From NCBI RefSeq assembly GCF_000198775.1, contig NC_014723.1, positions 46,881 to 86,817 of the forward strand: DNA of 39,937 nucleotides, given 5' to 3'. The DNA is from Mycetohabitans rhizoxinica HKI 454. Lineage in GTDB: Bacteria; Pseudomonadota; Gammaproteobacteria; Burkholderiales; Burkholderiaceae. The position numbers and the translations under genes are program-made. Under the pieces are notes generated by a model that saw nothing but the letters and a program-made list of their open reading frames with translations, had not been told where the DNA came from and searched no databases. This document shows positions 15,104-23,703 of the stretch, one piece after another; the first letter of the stretch is position 1; each line of letters opens with the position of its first letter.

Positions 15104-17713
15104 ATGCAAGAAACGGCGATAGAAAAGCTAAAAGGCGCCGCAGCCAAGTTTTGGAACGAAACAGTGCTGGGAAACGCTTCTGACGTGGGCAAGCAGCCCG
15201 CGCCGGTGGAGATGGCCAACGAAATTACCAGCCTATACGGGTTGCATCGCATTCTCAAATATGACCAATACGATGAGAGCACCGGGCTGTTCTACAACGA
15301 CAACTCCGTGTCCTTTTGTTTTGAGCTTATCGCGCAGACCGGCGCCGATGAGGACATGACGAATCGGTTGACGACGCTCTTTACACCGATTCCTCCACAC
15401 ACCGGCATACAGTGGTGCCTGTTTGGTAGCCCGATCTTAGATGAGCCGTTTCAAGCCTATCTGGACCAGCGGCACATCGCGGTGGATAACGAACGTACCC
15501 CACCGTTCTTTCAGGATCTGGCTAAGCGCCGCGTCGAATACATTTACAAGAAAGGCACTCCGCTTTGGCCGAACGACAACTATTTTGTTAAGAACATTCG
15601 CCTGCTTGTATCCATCACCAAAGCAGGTTCTCACCGAGACAGCAAGCTGGTGGAGGAAATGTACGAGTTGCGCGAGACGTTGCGCGCGTCACTGCGTACA
15701 GCGAGCCTGCCAGCTTTTCCCTTGAACGCCGATGGCCTCATTCATTTCCTGTGGCCTATCCTCAATCCCGAGTGCATGTTTGACCAGGAACCGCTGCCGG
15801 ACTTGCATTACGACGATGGAAAGTCGATTAAAGACCAAGTGACCCGGTTTGGTCAGCACGCGCGTGTCAAAGCCAACGAAATCCTGTTTGGCCTGCCGCC
15901 CGAGCAAGAGAGCGATGACGATACTCGCATAGCCGTGCGCGGCTTTGGTGTATTGCAGTACCCGAAAAAGAAAGAACTGTGGGAGATGGCCAACATCATC
16001 GGCGCCTTCTTTGACGACGGTCTGCAGTACCCCTGCCCGTTTTTGGTCTGCGGCGGCGTCTTCACGCTCGACCCGAATGTGGTGGACACCAAAGCGCAGT
16101 TCAAAGCTGCCCGCACCAAACAAAACGCCAAGTCCAAGATGGCTGAGTTTCAGCCCGCGCTGCACATGCAGGCGAACGATTGGGACATTGTACTTCACCA
16201 GCTTAACAACGGTGGCAGCATGTGCGAGCTATATCACACGTTGCTGCTGTTTGCGCCCAAAAAGATAATCAACCGGGCCAGCCAGGTCGCGCTCAACATT
16301 TGGCGAAGCGAGCGCTTCACCATCTGTCCGCTGCGACTATTGCAACTGCCCGCGCTGTACGCCAGTCTGCCCATGACGTTGACCGAGCAGGTGCGCGACG
16401 ACCTGCAGAAGATGCGTTTGCTCACCAACAAGACCACCGTGAATGCAGTGGATATGTCACCAGTGATTGGCGAATGGAAAGGCGCGGGTGATCCAGTAAT
16501 GATGTTTTTCGGCCGGCGCGGCACGCCGACTTTCCTGGACTTCTATAGCAACCAACAGGGCAATTACAACGTCTTCGTGGCTGGCGTGTCAGGTTCCGGC
16601 AAGTCCGTGGCCATGAACGAGGTGGTGTCGGCCTATCGTGGCATCGGTGCTCGCGTGTGGGTGATGGATGTAGGCCGTTCCTATCGGAACCTCGTCGCAT
16701 TGCAGCGTGGCACGTTCCTGGAATTCACACCCAGCATGAAAATTTGCATCAATCCCTTCAGCTGGGTGGGCACGGACAACGAGCTAGATTTCAAGGCCGA
16801 AATGCGGATGCTCAAGCCGATGATCGGCCGTATGGCATCCCCGAACGCGCCGCTCACGGAATTTCAGTATGCGCTCATTGCGGAGGCCATTACTGAGACT
16901 TGGAATGATTACGGGCAGGAAACCAATCCCACCCGGATTCGCGATTACTTACAGTCCAAAATCAAGAACGAATCGGGCGGAGTCGAGCGCGTGGCCTACG
17001 AGTTGGCCAAACAACTCCAGCCATTTACCAAGGAAGGCGTGTACGGTGATTTCTTTGACGGTCGCGCCAATATCAGTCTGGACGTCGATATGGTGGGACT
17101 GGAACTGGAAGAACTCAAAAACGCGCCCGAACTGCGCCGCGTGGTGTTGTATGTGCTCACTAGCCGTATCGCCCACGACATGTATCTGTCTCGCAATCGC
17201 AAAAAATTGTGCTTGATAGACGAAGCTTGGCAGCTTCTCGATTCAGACAAAGAGACCGCTGAATTTATTGAGGAAGGCTATCGTCGTGCGCGCAAGTATA
17301 AGGGAATTTTTTGTCTTGGTACCCAGGGCATTGAGGACGCTTTCAAGAATGACGCGTCACGGGCTGCCTACAACAATGCCGACTGGAAGATTCTGCTGCG
17401 TCAGGATCGCAAGAACCTGGAAAAGCTGATTGAGGACGGTATGGTGAATTTCTCGCCGGCTGTGAAGCGGATGCTGCTGTCGCTGCGCACTGAGAAAAAC
17501 CGCTTTTCTGAGATGCTCATTTCGTCGCCCAACGGCGATGCTGTGGTGCGCCACATCCCCGATCCGTTCTCGCTGCTGATGGCCTCGACCAACGCGGACG
17601 ACTTCAACGAGTGCGAGGCGCTATTGCAGCAAGGCTACACGACGATGCAAACCCTGGAAATCATGTTGCAGCGCCGTGGCTACACCAGTCACTCTCATCA
17701 GCGCCCTGGATAA
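15104..17713 (+). CDS. traC: Type IV secretion ATPase TraC (VirB4-like)
   Basis: This 869-residue cytoplasmic or membrane-associated ATPase powers pilus assembly. It has an N-terminal TraC_F domain, then Walker A GVSGSGKS near residue 494 and Walker B KLCLIDEAWQLL near 705, plus the conserved FCLGTQGIEDAF. The start is supported by GGAGG at about 15091. Length agrees with F TraC (875). It is the first gene after the largest gap in the operon (49 bp), and no frame problem is seen over 2.6 kb. Confidence 0.97.
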   Translation: MQETAIEKLKGAAAKFWNETVLGNASDVGKQPAPVEMANEITSLYGLHRILKYDQYDESTGLFYNDNSVSFCFELIAQTGADEDMTNRLTTLFTPIPPHTGIQWCLFGSPILDEPFQAYLDQRHIAVDNERTPPFFQDLAKRRVEYIYKKGTPLWPNDNYFVKNIRLLVSITKAGSHRDSKLVEEMYELRETLRASLRTASLPAFPLNADGLIHFLWPILNPECMFDQEPLPDLHYDDGKSIKDQVTRFGQHARVKANEILFGLPPEQESDDDTRIAVRGFGVLQYPKKKELWEMANIIGAFFDDGLQYPCPFLVCGGVFTLDPNVVDTKAQFKAARTKQNAKSKMAEFQPALHMQANDWDIVLHQLNNGGSMCELYHTLLLFAPKKIINRASQVALNIWRSERFTICPLRLLQLPALYASLPMTLTEQVRDDLQKMRLLTNKTTVNAVDMSPVIGEWKGAGDPVMMFFGRRGTPTFLDFYSNQQGNYNVFVAGVSGSGKSVAMNEVVSAYRGIGARVWVMDVGRSYRNLVALQRGTFLEFTPSMKICINPFSWVGTDNELDFKAEMRMLKPMIGRMASPNAPLTEFQYALIAEAITETWNDYGQETNPTRIRDYLQSKIKNESGGVERVAYELAKQLQPFTKEGVYGDFFDGRANISLDVDMVGLELEELKNAPELRRVVLYVLTSRIAHDMYLSRNRKKLCLIDEAWQLLDSDKETAEFIEEGYRRARKYKGIFCLGTQGIEDAFKNDASRAAYNNADWKILLRQDRKNLEKLIEDGMVNFSPAVKRMLLSLRTEKNRFSEMLISSPNGDAVVRHIPDPFSLLMASTNADDFNECEALLQQGYTTMQTLEIMLQRRGYTSHSHQRPG

Positions 17714-17716
17714 AAA

Positions 17717-18145
17717 ATGTCTGAACCGAACAACTCGGTGCCGGCCTCCCGTGAGGCGGCACCGACTAGCACGCCGGCCAGCAACGACCGCATGCGCATC
17801 GCCATGCAGGCCCTGCTGTCGGCCTTTATCGCGCTGCTTGCACTGTCGCCAGTGGCCTATGTGCTCCACCGCAATATGCCGCCGCGCTTGGCGACTGTGG
17901 ACCTGCAAATGCTGATCGAAGAAGAGCAAAAGCGGATGTTGAATGTGGAGAGCCAAGGCAGCGATGTGACTGACGAACAGCGGGCGATAGCCGAGAAGCT
18001 GACCGTCGATTTTGCCAAAAAGCTGTCCGGCACCGTCGATGAACTGGGCAAGGAATGCAACTGTGTCATTGTCAACAAGGCCGCGCTGCTCGGTGGCACA
18101 GCCATCGATTATACGGACCATGTGCGTGCAAGGATCACGCGATGA
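17717..18145 (+). CDS. trbI: F-type transfer protein TrbI
   Basis: This 142-residue protein has a short hydrophilic N-terminus, one membrane segment (ALLSAFIALLALSPVAYVL, about residues 31-51) and a periplasmic helical domain (VDLQMLIEEEQKRML and ELGKECNCVIVNKAALL), the pattern of F TrbI, which influences pilus extension and retraction. It lies between traC and traW as in F and overlaps the next gene by 4 bp (ATGA). The KECNCVIV motif carries two cysteines. Confidence 0.87.
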   Translation: MSEPNNSVPASREAAPTSTPASNDRMRIAMQALLSAFIALLALSPVAYVLHRNMPPRLATVDLQMLIEEEQKRMLNVESQGSDVTDEQRAIAEKLTVDFAKKLSGTVDELGKECNCVIVNKAALLGGTAIDYTDHVRARITR

Positions 18146-18618
18146 ATACCAAGTGCCTGTACCTGTCGCTGTGCGCCGGCATCTTCGGCATGAGCTTGCT
18201 GGCTGTGGCCGCTATGCCCTGGCTTGTCTTCACGATCAATCTGACCAAGAGCCTGCCGGGCACGTTCTACGTCATTCACAAGGGCGGCAGCCTCAGCAAG
18301 GGCGACCTGATCGCTTATCGTTGGCACGGCGGTGCGACCTACCCGGCCGGTACTACCTTCATCAAGCGTGTTGCCGGTGTACCCGGTGACACGGTTAAAC
18401 GGGACGGCACGGCGTTTTTTGTCAACGACCAATATATCGGGGTGGCCCAACCCTTTTCAAAGGCTGGTGTGCCCCTGGCGCCCGCTAAAGGCGGACCTAT
18501 CCAGCCTGGCGAATACTTCGTGGCCACGCCCAACCCCGACAGTCTGGATTCACGCTACGCGCTTACTGGCAACGTCAAGCAAGTTGATGTCATTGGAAGG
18601 GCCTATGAGGTTTTCTAA
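18142..18618 (+). CDS. Conjugative signal peptidase (TraF/TrhF, S26 family)
   Basis: This 158-residue membrane-anchored serine peptidase has one N-terminal membrane helix (LCAGIFGMSLLAVAAMPWLV), the catalytic serine motif in TKSLPGTFYVI, the lysine of the dyad in FIKRVAGVPGDTV and the conserved DSRY near the end. ATG 18142 overlaps the trbI stop. F itself lacks this gene; it is found in RP4 (TraF, pilin maturation and cyclisation) and in IncHI R27 (TrhF). Its presence suggests the TraA precursor is cut, and possibly cyclised, by a dedicated enzyme. Cyclisation cannot be seen from sequence. Confidence 0.92.
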   Translation: MNTKCLYLSLCAGIFGMSLLAVAAMPWLVFTINLTKSLPGTFYVIHKGGSLSKGDLIAYRWHGGATYPAGTTFIKRVAGVPGDTVKRDGTAFFVNDQYIGVAQPFSKAGVPLAPAKGGPIQPGEYFVATPNPDSLDSRYALTGNVKQVDVIGRAYEVF

Positions 18619-19240
18619 ACTAATCGCGGCCTGGCTAGCCGCGGCGATGCTTCCTGCTGCCAATGCTGTCCATTTGGGCGTCATCGGGCAAACTTACCCG
18701 ATTGGCGAGGAAAGCGCGCTTGACATGATCATGAAGAAATTGCGCCAAAAAGAGCGTACCGGCGAGTTGAAGAAACTGCAGGAGCAAGCGATCCAGCGCT
18801 CGATGGACAGCGTCAAGCACATGAAGCCCGTTGAAGGCATCACCGCCGTGGCCGAGCGCGCCCAGCGTTTGATCGACCCGACCGTCACCTATGCCAAGGC
18901 TGTCACCACCGACGATGGACGCATTGTCATCCCGGCGGGCACCCAGATTAACCCGCTGGACATGATGAACCTGACAAAGACCTTGGTGTTCTTTGACGGG
19001 CGCGATGCCGCACAGTGCAAAGCCGTGCACAAGCTGGTCGCGCAAGGGCCGGCTCGCCTAAAGCCGATCTTGGTGGCCGGATCCTGGCTGGACCTGACCC
19101 AAGCTTGGAAGACTCAGGTGTTTTATGACCAGCACGGCTCGCTGACCCGGCGGTTCGGCATCAAGGCCGTGCCTTCCGTGATTCGCCAGCAAGGAAAGAT
19201 GCTGCTCGTCGAGGAGATTCCCGCGAAGGAGTTGCAATGA
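18605..19240 (+). CDS. traW: Conjugal transfer protein TraW
   Basis: TraW is a periplasmic protein required for F-pilus assembly, acting with TraU and TrbC. ATG 18605 lies 14 bp inside the peptidase gene; the product (211 residues) starts with a signal peptide (LIAAWLAAAMLPAANA). The family sequence HLGVIGQTYPIGEESALDMI follows, and the C-terminal half has LVFFDGRDAAQCKAVHKL and RRFGIKAVPSVIRQQG, the thioredoxin-like TraW core. It overlaps traU by 4 bp. Confidence 0.93.
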   Translation: MRFSKLIAAWLAAAMLPAANAVHLGVIGQTYPIGEESALDMIMKKLRQKERTGELKKLQEQAIQRSMDSVKHMKPVEGITAVAERAQRLIDPTVTYAKAVTTDDGRIVIPAGTQINPLDMMNLTKTLVFFDGRDAAQCKAVHKLVAQGPARLKPILVAGSWLDLTQAWKTQVFYDQHGSLTRRFGIKAVPSVIRQQGKMLLVEEIPAKELQ

Positions 19241-20238
19241 AACGCAGGCTTGTCGCCGTCTGCATATTTCTGTTCGTCACTTTCGCGCACGAGAGCTTGG
19301 CCGGGGTGTGCCAGGGCAAGTTTGCCAACCCGATTACCGACATTTGCTGGAGCTGCCTGTTTCCAATCACACTCGGGGGCATCCGAATCATGACGATGGG
19401 CCAGGAAGACACCGGTAATCCAGGTGGCTTTCTCTGCACCTGCACCGACCCTTTGCGTATCGGAATTAAGACCGCCTTTTGGGAGCCGGCGCGGCGCGTG
19501 GACGTGACCCGCACGCCGTACTGCTTTGTTTCGCTGGGCGGTATCAAGATCGATCCTGGCATTCGTGCGCCAGAAGGTGAAGTGCGCCTGCAACAGGACA
19601 ACACGAAGCAGTCCAGCTATCAAGTTCACTGGTACATCGACCCCATCCTTTACTGGCTCGAGGTGCTATTAGACTTCATATGCCTTGAAACGGGTTCTTT
19701 TGACGTTGCCTACATTACCGAGGTCGATCCAACTTGGAATGACGATGAGCTGACGATGCTACTGAACCCGGAGACCTTTCTGTTCGGCAACCCTATTGCT
19801 CAGGCCGCGTGCGCTGGCGACTGCGTACTGTCGTCCTTTGGTTTTGGCAGCAATGTCCTGTTCTGGTGTGCGGGCTGCCAAGGATCGATTTACCCATTAA
19901 ACGGCCACGTACAAGCGCACGTGTCGCACGTGCAGGCAAGTTCACTGCTGGTGCAGCGCATGACCGCTAAGCTGCACCGCGAATTCCTCATGTGGGGCAC
20001 ATCGGGCGAGGATGGTTTGTGCGGCATTTATCCGTCACCGGTCATGGACAAGACCCAATACAAATACCACATGCTCTATCCGATACCGCAAACGCAAAAA
20101 ATCAATAGACGCTGTTGTCAGCCCTATGGGCGCACGACGGCCTTATGGGGAGCCGGCAGGAGCTATCCCTATAAAGGTGAGGATTTTGCCTACATGATTT
20201 TCCGTAAGAAAAATTGCTGTTTGGGAGTGGGATTCTGA
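19237..20238 (+). CDS. traU: Conjugal transfer protein TraU
   Basis: TraU is a periplasmic, cysteine-rich protein important for DNA transfer and pilus function. The 333-residue product has a signal peptide (CIFLFVTFAHESLA), then the family opening GKFANPITDICWSCLFPITL and about 15 cysteines arranged as in F TraU (330 residues). Its folding would depend on the DsbC-like and TraF proteins of the operon. It overlaps traW by 4 bp, and its TGA shares one base with the trbC start. Confidence 0.96.
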   Translation: MKRRLVAVCIFLFVTFAHESLAGVCQGKFANPITDICWSCLFPITLGGIRIMTMGQEDTGNPGGFLCTCTDPLRIGIKTAFWEPARRVDVTRTPYCFVSLGGIKIDPGIRAPEGEVRLQQDNTKQSSYQVHWYIDPILYWLEVLLDFICLETGSFDVAYITEVDPTWNDDELTMLLNPETFLFGNPIAQAACAGDCVLSSFGFGSNVLFWCAGCQGSIYPLNGHVQAHVSHVQASSLLVQRMTAKLHREFLMWGTSGEDGLCGIYPSPVMDKTQYKYHMLYPIPQTQKINRRCCQPYGRTTALWGAGRSYPYKGEDFAYMIFRKKNCCLGVGF

Positions 20239-21011
20239 TGAAGAAGGTTGGCATTGGATTGATGCTGCTTGCTACGTTTGTACGGGCAAGCGTGGCGCAG
20301 GGCACACCGACCGCGTCTGAGGTGGATCAAGAGCGTCAACGTATTGAGACGCAACGCAAGCAGATGTTTGATGCCTCCAACCCGGCCACCCTGACGAGGA
20401 AAGGCGCCATGCCCAGCGTGCACGATATCGAGCGCGAGCGCCAGAAGGTAGAGCGGGAGCGTAAATCCATGTTCGACGCAAATAACCCAGCCATCCAAAA
20501 CTCGGCCAACGTGTTCCCGAACGTACCGACGCCCGAGCGGGTCGGCATCGATATCGAGGCGATTACCCGACAGTACGAGCGTAAGGCCGAGGCACGTAAG
20601 ATGGACGATCTGATGATCTTCGCCAGCTTCACCATGCCGCGCGAATCGCTCAAGCGATTGGTGAGCCAAGCCAACCGCGTGGGCGCATCGGTTGTGCTGT
20701 ATGGCTTCAAGAATAATTCCTTTAAGGACACCGTGCAGGCAATCAACGCGCTGGATGAGCCGGCCGGCAACGTGGTAGTGAATCCAAATGCCTTCAACAA
20801 GTACAAGATTAAAGTGGTGCCGACCATCGTGTTGGCCGAGGCGGCCACACTAGACAGCGTGGATAACGAGGGCCGCGCGTTGCATGATCAATTTGCAGCG
20901 GTGGCCGGGGATGTCTCTCTAGACTATGCCCTTGATGAGATCGGGCGCAACCTGCCGCAGTTTAACCACGTGGCAAACCGCTACATTCAGCAGCTCAGAG
21001 GGCACCCATAA
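20238..21011 (+). CDS. trbC: F-type pilus assembly protein TrbC
   Basis: This 257-residue exported protein has a 20-residue signal peptide (IGLMLLATFVRASVA), then two similar Glu/Arg-rich helical repeats, each ending in a KxMFDAxNPA motif (KQMFDASNPA and KSMFDANNPA, about 40 residues apart). The TrbC_Ftype thioredoxin-like domain follows (DLMIFASFTMPRESLKRLVS and KYKIKVVPTIVLAEA). It acts with TraW, to which it is fused in some systems. ATG 20238 is chosen by the TGATG overlap. The duplicated N-terminal segment is longer than in F TrbC (212 residues). Confidence 0.92.
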   Translation: MKKVGIGLMLLATFVRASVAQGTPTASEVDQERQRIETQRKQMFDASNPATLTRKGAMPSVHDIERERQKVERERKSMFDANNPAIQNSANVFPNVPTPERVGIDIEAITRQYERKAEARKMDDLMIFASFTMPRESLKRLVSQANRVGASVVLYGFKNNSFKDTVQAINALDEPAGNVVVNPNAFNKYKIKVVPTIVLAEAATLDSVDNEGRALHDQFAAVAGDVSLDYALDEIGRNLPQFNHVANRYIQQLRGHP

Positions 21012-22087
21012 TGCGTGTCTTTTATTTCGCTACGCTGGCCGTGCTTGCTGCTATTGCCGCGCGTGCCGAAAATTCCATCAACACTCAAGCTGACGCCTTT
21101 AACGCCGGCAAGGCATTTGCCAATGATGCAAAGGACGCCGCGGTCGGCAAGGTCAATGGCGACACTGGCAGTCAGCAGTTGCCTTACTACGGAACTAGCG
21201 CGCCGGAGGCCGCGCATTTTCAAGGCGGGCGCAATTTAATCGGCGCGAACGGCACGAATAAGCAAAATGCCTGCCAATCCTACAGAGCTTCCGACGCCTT
21301 TCAGCAACAGGAATGCGATGCGGTCAATTTTTTGTCGAAGACGCCGGCTACCCGGCCCAAGTACACCATCGACAAGAAAACGGATCCGTTATTAACGGGT
21401 TCAAAATCCGTCATCGACAACCCAGGTCCCGTGCCGGGAGCCCATACTCAGCGATGCCGGGTGGAGAAAGTCATTCACCCAGCGACATTCATCACCGAAA
21501 CCTGTACAGAATCTCAAACGCTTGAGAACGTGAAATGCAGGCGGGGTTTTTCAGCAAACGTCGGCACGATAGTCGAAACCCCGTATTTTGAGGTTGATCA
21601 CGGCGTCAACGTGCCTCCATGGACGGCGCAAACGTACACGATGAATTTTCACGTCAACGGCAACCCGGAGCGCCTTATACTGACTTGGTATCGGGTTGAT
21701 AATTACGGTCAACTGTGGATCAATGGCACTAAGGTCTTCGAAAACGTGCTCAGTGGCTACGGCGATATGCGTTGGGGCAGCGTCGGTCAAGAATTAATCG
21801 GCAGGGGATTGCGGCGCCAGCGAAGAATTGTTTATAAAGATCGCCATGGCGTCTCGATGGGCCACTTCTATGATGATGGGTGTAATTGGGGTTGCCTTGG
21901 TGTGTCGCCCAATCTCGATATTACGCCGCACTTTAAGGAGGGCAATAACGAGATCGTTTTGGTTTGTGCAAACGCGAACGATATTGGCCCCTGCACGGTA
22001 AAAATCGTCGGCAGCGCCAAAAGGTTGGTCATGCTAGGCTCGCTCATTGATAACCAATGCGCAACGTTAGAGCAAAGAGCGCAATGA
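21011..22087 (+). CDS. traN: TraN-related exported protein, N-terminal component
   Basis: This 358-residue protein has a 19-residue signal peptide and a Ser/Asn-rich region. It then has a beta-rich domain (about residues 180-340, FEVDHGVNVPPWTAQTYTMN onward, with WYRVDNYGQLWINGTKVFEN) that looks like a carbohydrate-binding or jelly-roll fold. In TraN proteins this part is fused to the cysteine-rich C-terminal part found in the next gene. Its TAATG overlap with trbC and ATGA overlap with the next gene show normal operon coupling. TraN is the outer-membrane protein that stabilises mating pairs by binding recipient surface proteins. The lectin-like domain may set recipient specificity; this is inference. 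Confidence 0.82.
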   Translation: MRVFYFATLAVLAAIAARAENSINTQADAFNAGKAFANDAKDAAVGKVNGDTGSQQLPYYGTSAPEAAHFQGGRNLIGANGTNKQNACQSYRASDAFQQQECDAVNFLSKTPATRPKYTIDKKTDPLLTGSKSVIDNPGPVPGAHTQRCRVEKVIHPATFITETCTESQTLENVKCRRGFSANVGTIVETPYFEVDHGVNVPPWTAQTYTMNFHVNGNPERLILTWYRVDNYGQLWINGTKVFENVLSGYGDMRWGSVGQELIGRGLRRQRRIVYKDRHGVSMGHFYDDGCNWGCLGVSPNLDITPHFKEGNNEIVLVCANANDIGPCTVKIVGSAKRLVMLGSLIDNQCATLEQRAQ

Positions 22088-23340
22088 TAAAAAGGCTGCT
22101 TGTTGCGATGATTTTCTTGGCGTGGGGCTCCAAGCTGGCAGTCGCCGGTGACTGCCAGCGCCTATCCAGCGTGTGCATTGACGCGACCCCCGTCAAAAAC
22201 ATCCAAGGCCTGAACATCACGGTCGATCAGGTAGGAGGTTGTTGGGCCTTCGAAGATACCTACCAATGCCGTAGTGCTGCGACGGTAAACGACTGTCAAT
22301 CGTTGCGCGACCGCGGCTGCGTACAAATAGGGGCGACATGTGTCGACAAAGACGATGCCGGTACGTGTGTGATGTATGAATTTAGCTATCAATGTCCCGA
22401 TAAGCCCGAAACTTACACCGAGCGCACCGTGTGCGACCAAAGCGCCTTTTGCCAGGATAGCAAGGCAATGTGCTTCGACACCAGTGCACCGCCCGATGAG
22501 GATTTTGGCCAAGCCGCAGTGATGATGGAGGCCGTCCGTGAAGCCGGCGTCTACGGCGTCGATCCGGATAAGGTCGAAATCTTTAAGGGCTATATGGAGC
22601 AGTGCAGTATCAAAGTGCTAGGCGGTGCCACACTCAAGAGCTGCTGTAAGAGCACAGGCGGTGGCGAAAAGTTCAGCAACTACCAGCTGCTTGGTGCGGG
22701 CGTAGCGGTTGCTGGTCAGGCCGGCCGCGAGGCGGTGGCGATGGGCTCGAAATACGTCTACGACGCGCTCTATGGGCAGTTAGACAGCGCCTTGATGAAG
22801 AAGGGCTTGGGTGCGATGAACAACTGGGCGTCTGTTGTTGGCGACGGCATGTTGAATCCGCAATTCGGCTTTTACGGGTTCACTTTTGAGTTCAGTTTAG
22901 TCAATGGTTTTCAATTCGTCGGATTCGATCCTTCGAGCTTCGCTTTGCAGATTGGGATCATGCTCGTTCAAGAGTGGCTGGCTTGCGATTCAAGCGAGCA
23001 GGCCATGTCGATGAAGCGCGGCCAAAATCTTTGCGCCCACGTCGAAACGTACTGCAGCAAGAAGGTGCTCAAAGTCTGCGTGGAGAAGAAAGAGCGACAT
23101 TGCTGTTTTAACTCGAAGCTGGCCAAGATCATTAACCGACAGGGTCGCGCCCAACTCGGCATGGCCATGAATAGCTGCAGCGGTTTCAACGAAGCGCAAC
23201 TTAAAGCACTCGACTTCTCGCGAATCGACTTGTCCGAGTTCATCGCGGACATGATTCCCAAAGACGCCAATCTGCCCCAAATGACCAATAGGGTCCAGCA
23301 GACCGTGAGCGACAAAGTGCAGGGGTATTATGACCAATGA
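22084..23340 (+). CDS. traN: TraN-related exported protein, cysteine-rich C-terminal component
   Basis: This 418-residue protein has its own signal peptide (LLVAMIFLAWGSKLAVAG) and about 30 cysteines. Motifs typical of the TraN C-terminus are present: KAMCFDTSAPPDEDFGQAAV, SCCKSTGG, KVCVEKKERHCCFNSKLAKI and INRQGRAQLG. The separate export signal argues that the split from the upstream protein is real and not a frameshift. The two would meet again at the outer membrane. It overlaps the previous stop (ATGA) and the next start (ATGA). Folding would depend heavily on the disulfide enzymes of the operon. Confidence 0.88.
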   Translation: MIKRLLVAMIFLAWGSKLAVAGDCQRLSSVCIDATPVKNIQGLNITVDQVGGCWAFEDTYQCRSAATVNDCQSLRDRGCVQIGATCVDKDDAGTCVMYEFSYQCPDKPETYTERTVCDQSAFCQDSKAMCFDTSAPPDEDFGQAAVMMEAVREAGVYGVDPDKVEIFKGYMEQCSIKVLGGATLKSCCKSTGGGEKFSNYQLLGAGVAVAGQAGREAVAMGSKYVYDALYGQLDSALMKKGLGAMNNWASVVGDGMLNPQFGFYGFTFEFSLVNGFQFVGFDPSSFALQIGIMLVQEWLACDSSEQAMSMKRGQNLCAHVETYCSKKVLKVCVEKKERHCCFNSKLAKIINRQGRAQLGMAMNSCSGFNEAQLKALDFSRIDLSEFIADMIPKDANLPQMTNRVQQTVSDKVQGYYDQ

Positions 23341-23696
23341 AAAAGTTTATCTTTATCTGCCTGCTGCTGGCGTGCTCGACTGTAACTCAAAAGAGCTTAG
23401 CCCAAAACCTCTACACTCGTCAGCATGATCTATTAGCGGATGCCATCAGAAACGGTAGCGCATCCGGTGTCATGGAAGGCGAGGTGGCGGAACACTTCAC
23501 CCGCCAGTTCCGCAGCACCGGACCGCTATTGGTCAGCGCCAAGGTCATCCAATCGTTTGAGCGCGAAGAGTGCAAGCGAGTGGAAACCGTTTTTATCAAA
23601 AAAGACGTCAACACGGCGAAGGGGCGCACCGACGCGATTCTGAAGACCCAGGTTAACTACTGTCTCGACGGCACACCGCCTATCTCGCTGGAGTGA
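23337..23696 (+). CDS. Small exported protein between traN and traF
   Basis: The 119-residue product has a signal peptide (FIFICLLLACSTVTQKSLAQ, cut near residue 22; a lipobox-like L-A-C is also present) and a short mature domain with two cysteines (REECKRV and VNYCLDG), probably a disulfide. It is coupled to traN by an ATGA overlap and ends 7 bp before traF. F has small genes (such as trbE) in the same place, but I see no similarity. Function unknown; an accessory of the mating-pair complex is suggested only by position. Confidence 0.75.
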   Translation: MKKFIFICLLLACSTVTQKSLAQNLYTRQHDLLADAIRNGSASGVMEGEVAEHFTRQFRSTGPLLVSAKVIQSFEREECKRVETVFIKKDVNTAKGRTDAILKTQVNYCLDGTPPISLE

Positions 23697-23703
23697 TGCC
23701 ACC

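Noticed and set aside
18055..18141. Upstream start for the TraF-type signal peptidase
   Set aside because: The extra residues overlap trbI and read as out-of-frame sequence; ATG 18142 has the usual ATGA overlap and a normal N-terminal anchor.
22057..22110. traN split explained as a frameshift
   Set aside because: The second part begins with a full signal peptide and an ATGA-coupled start, which a frameshift would not create.
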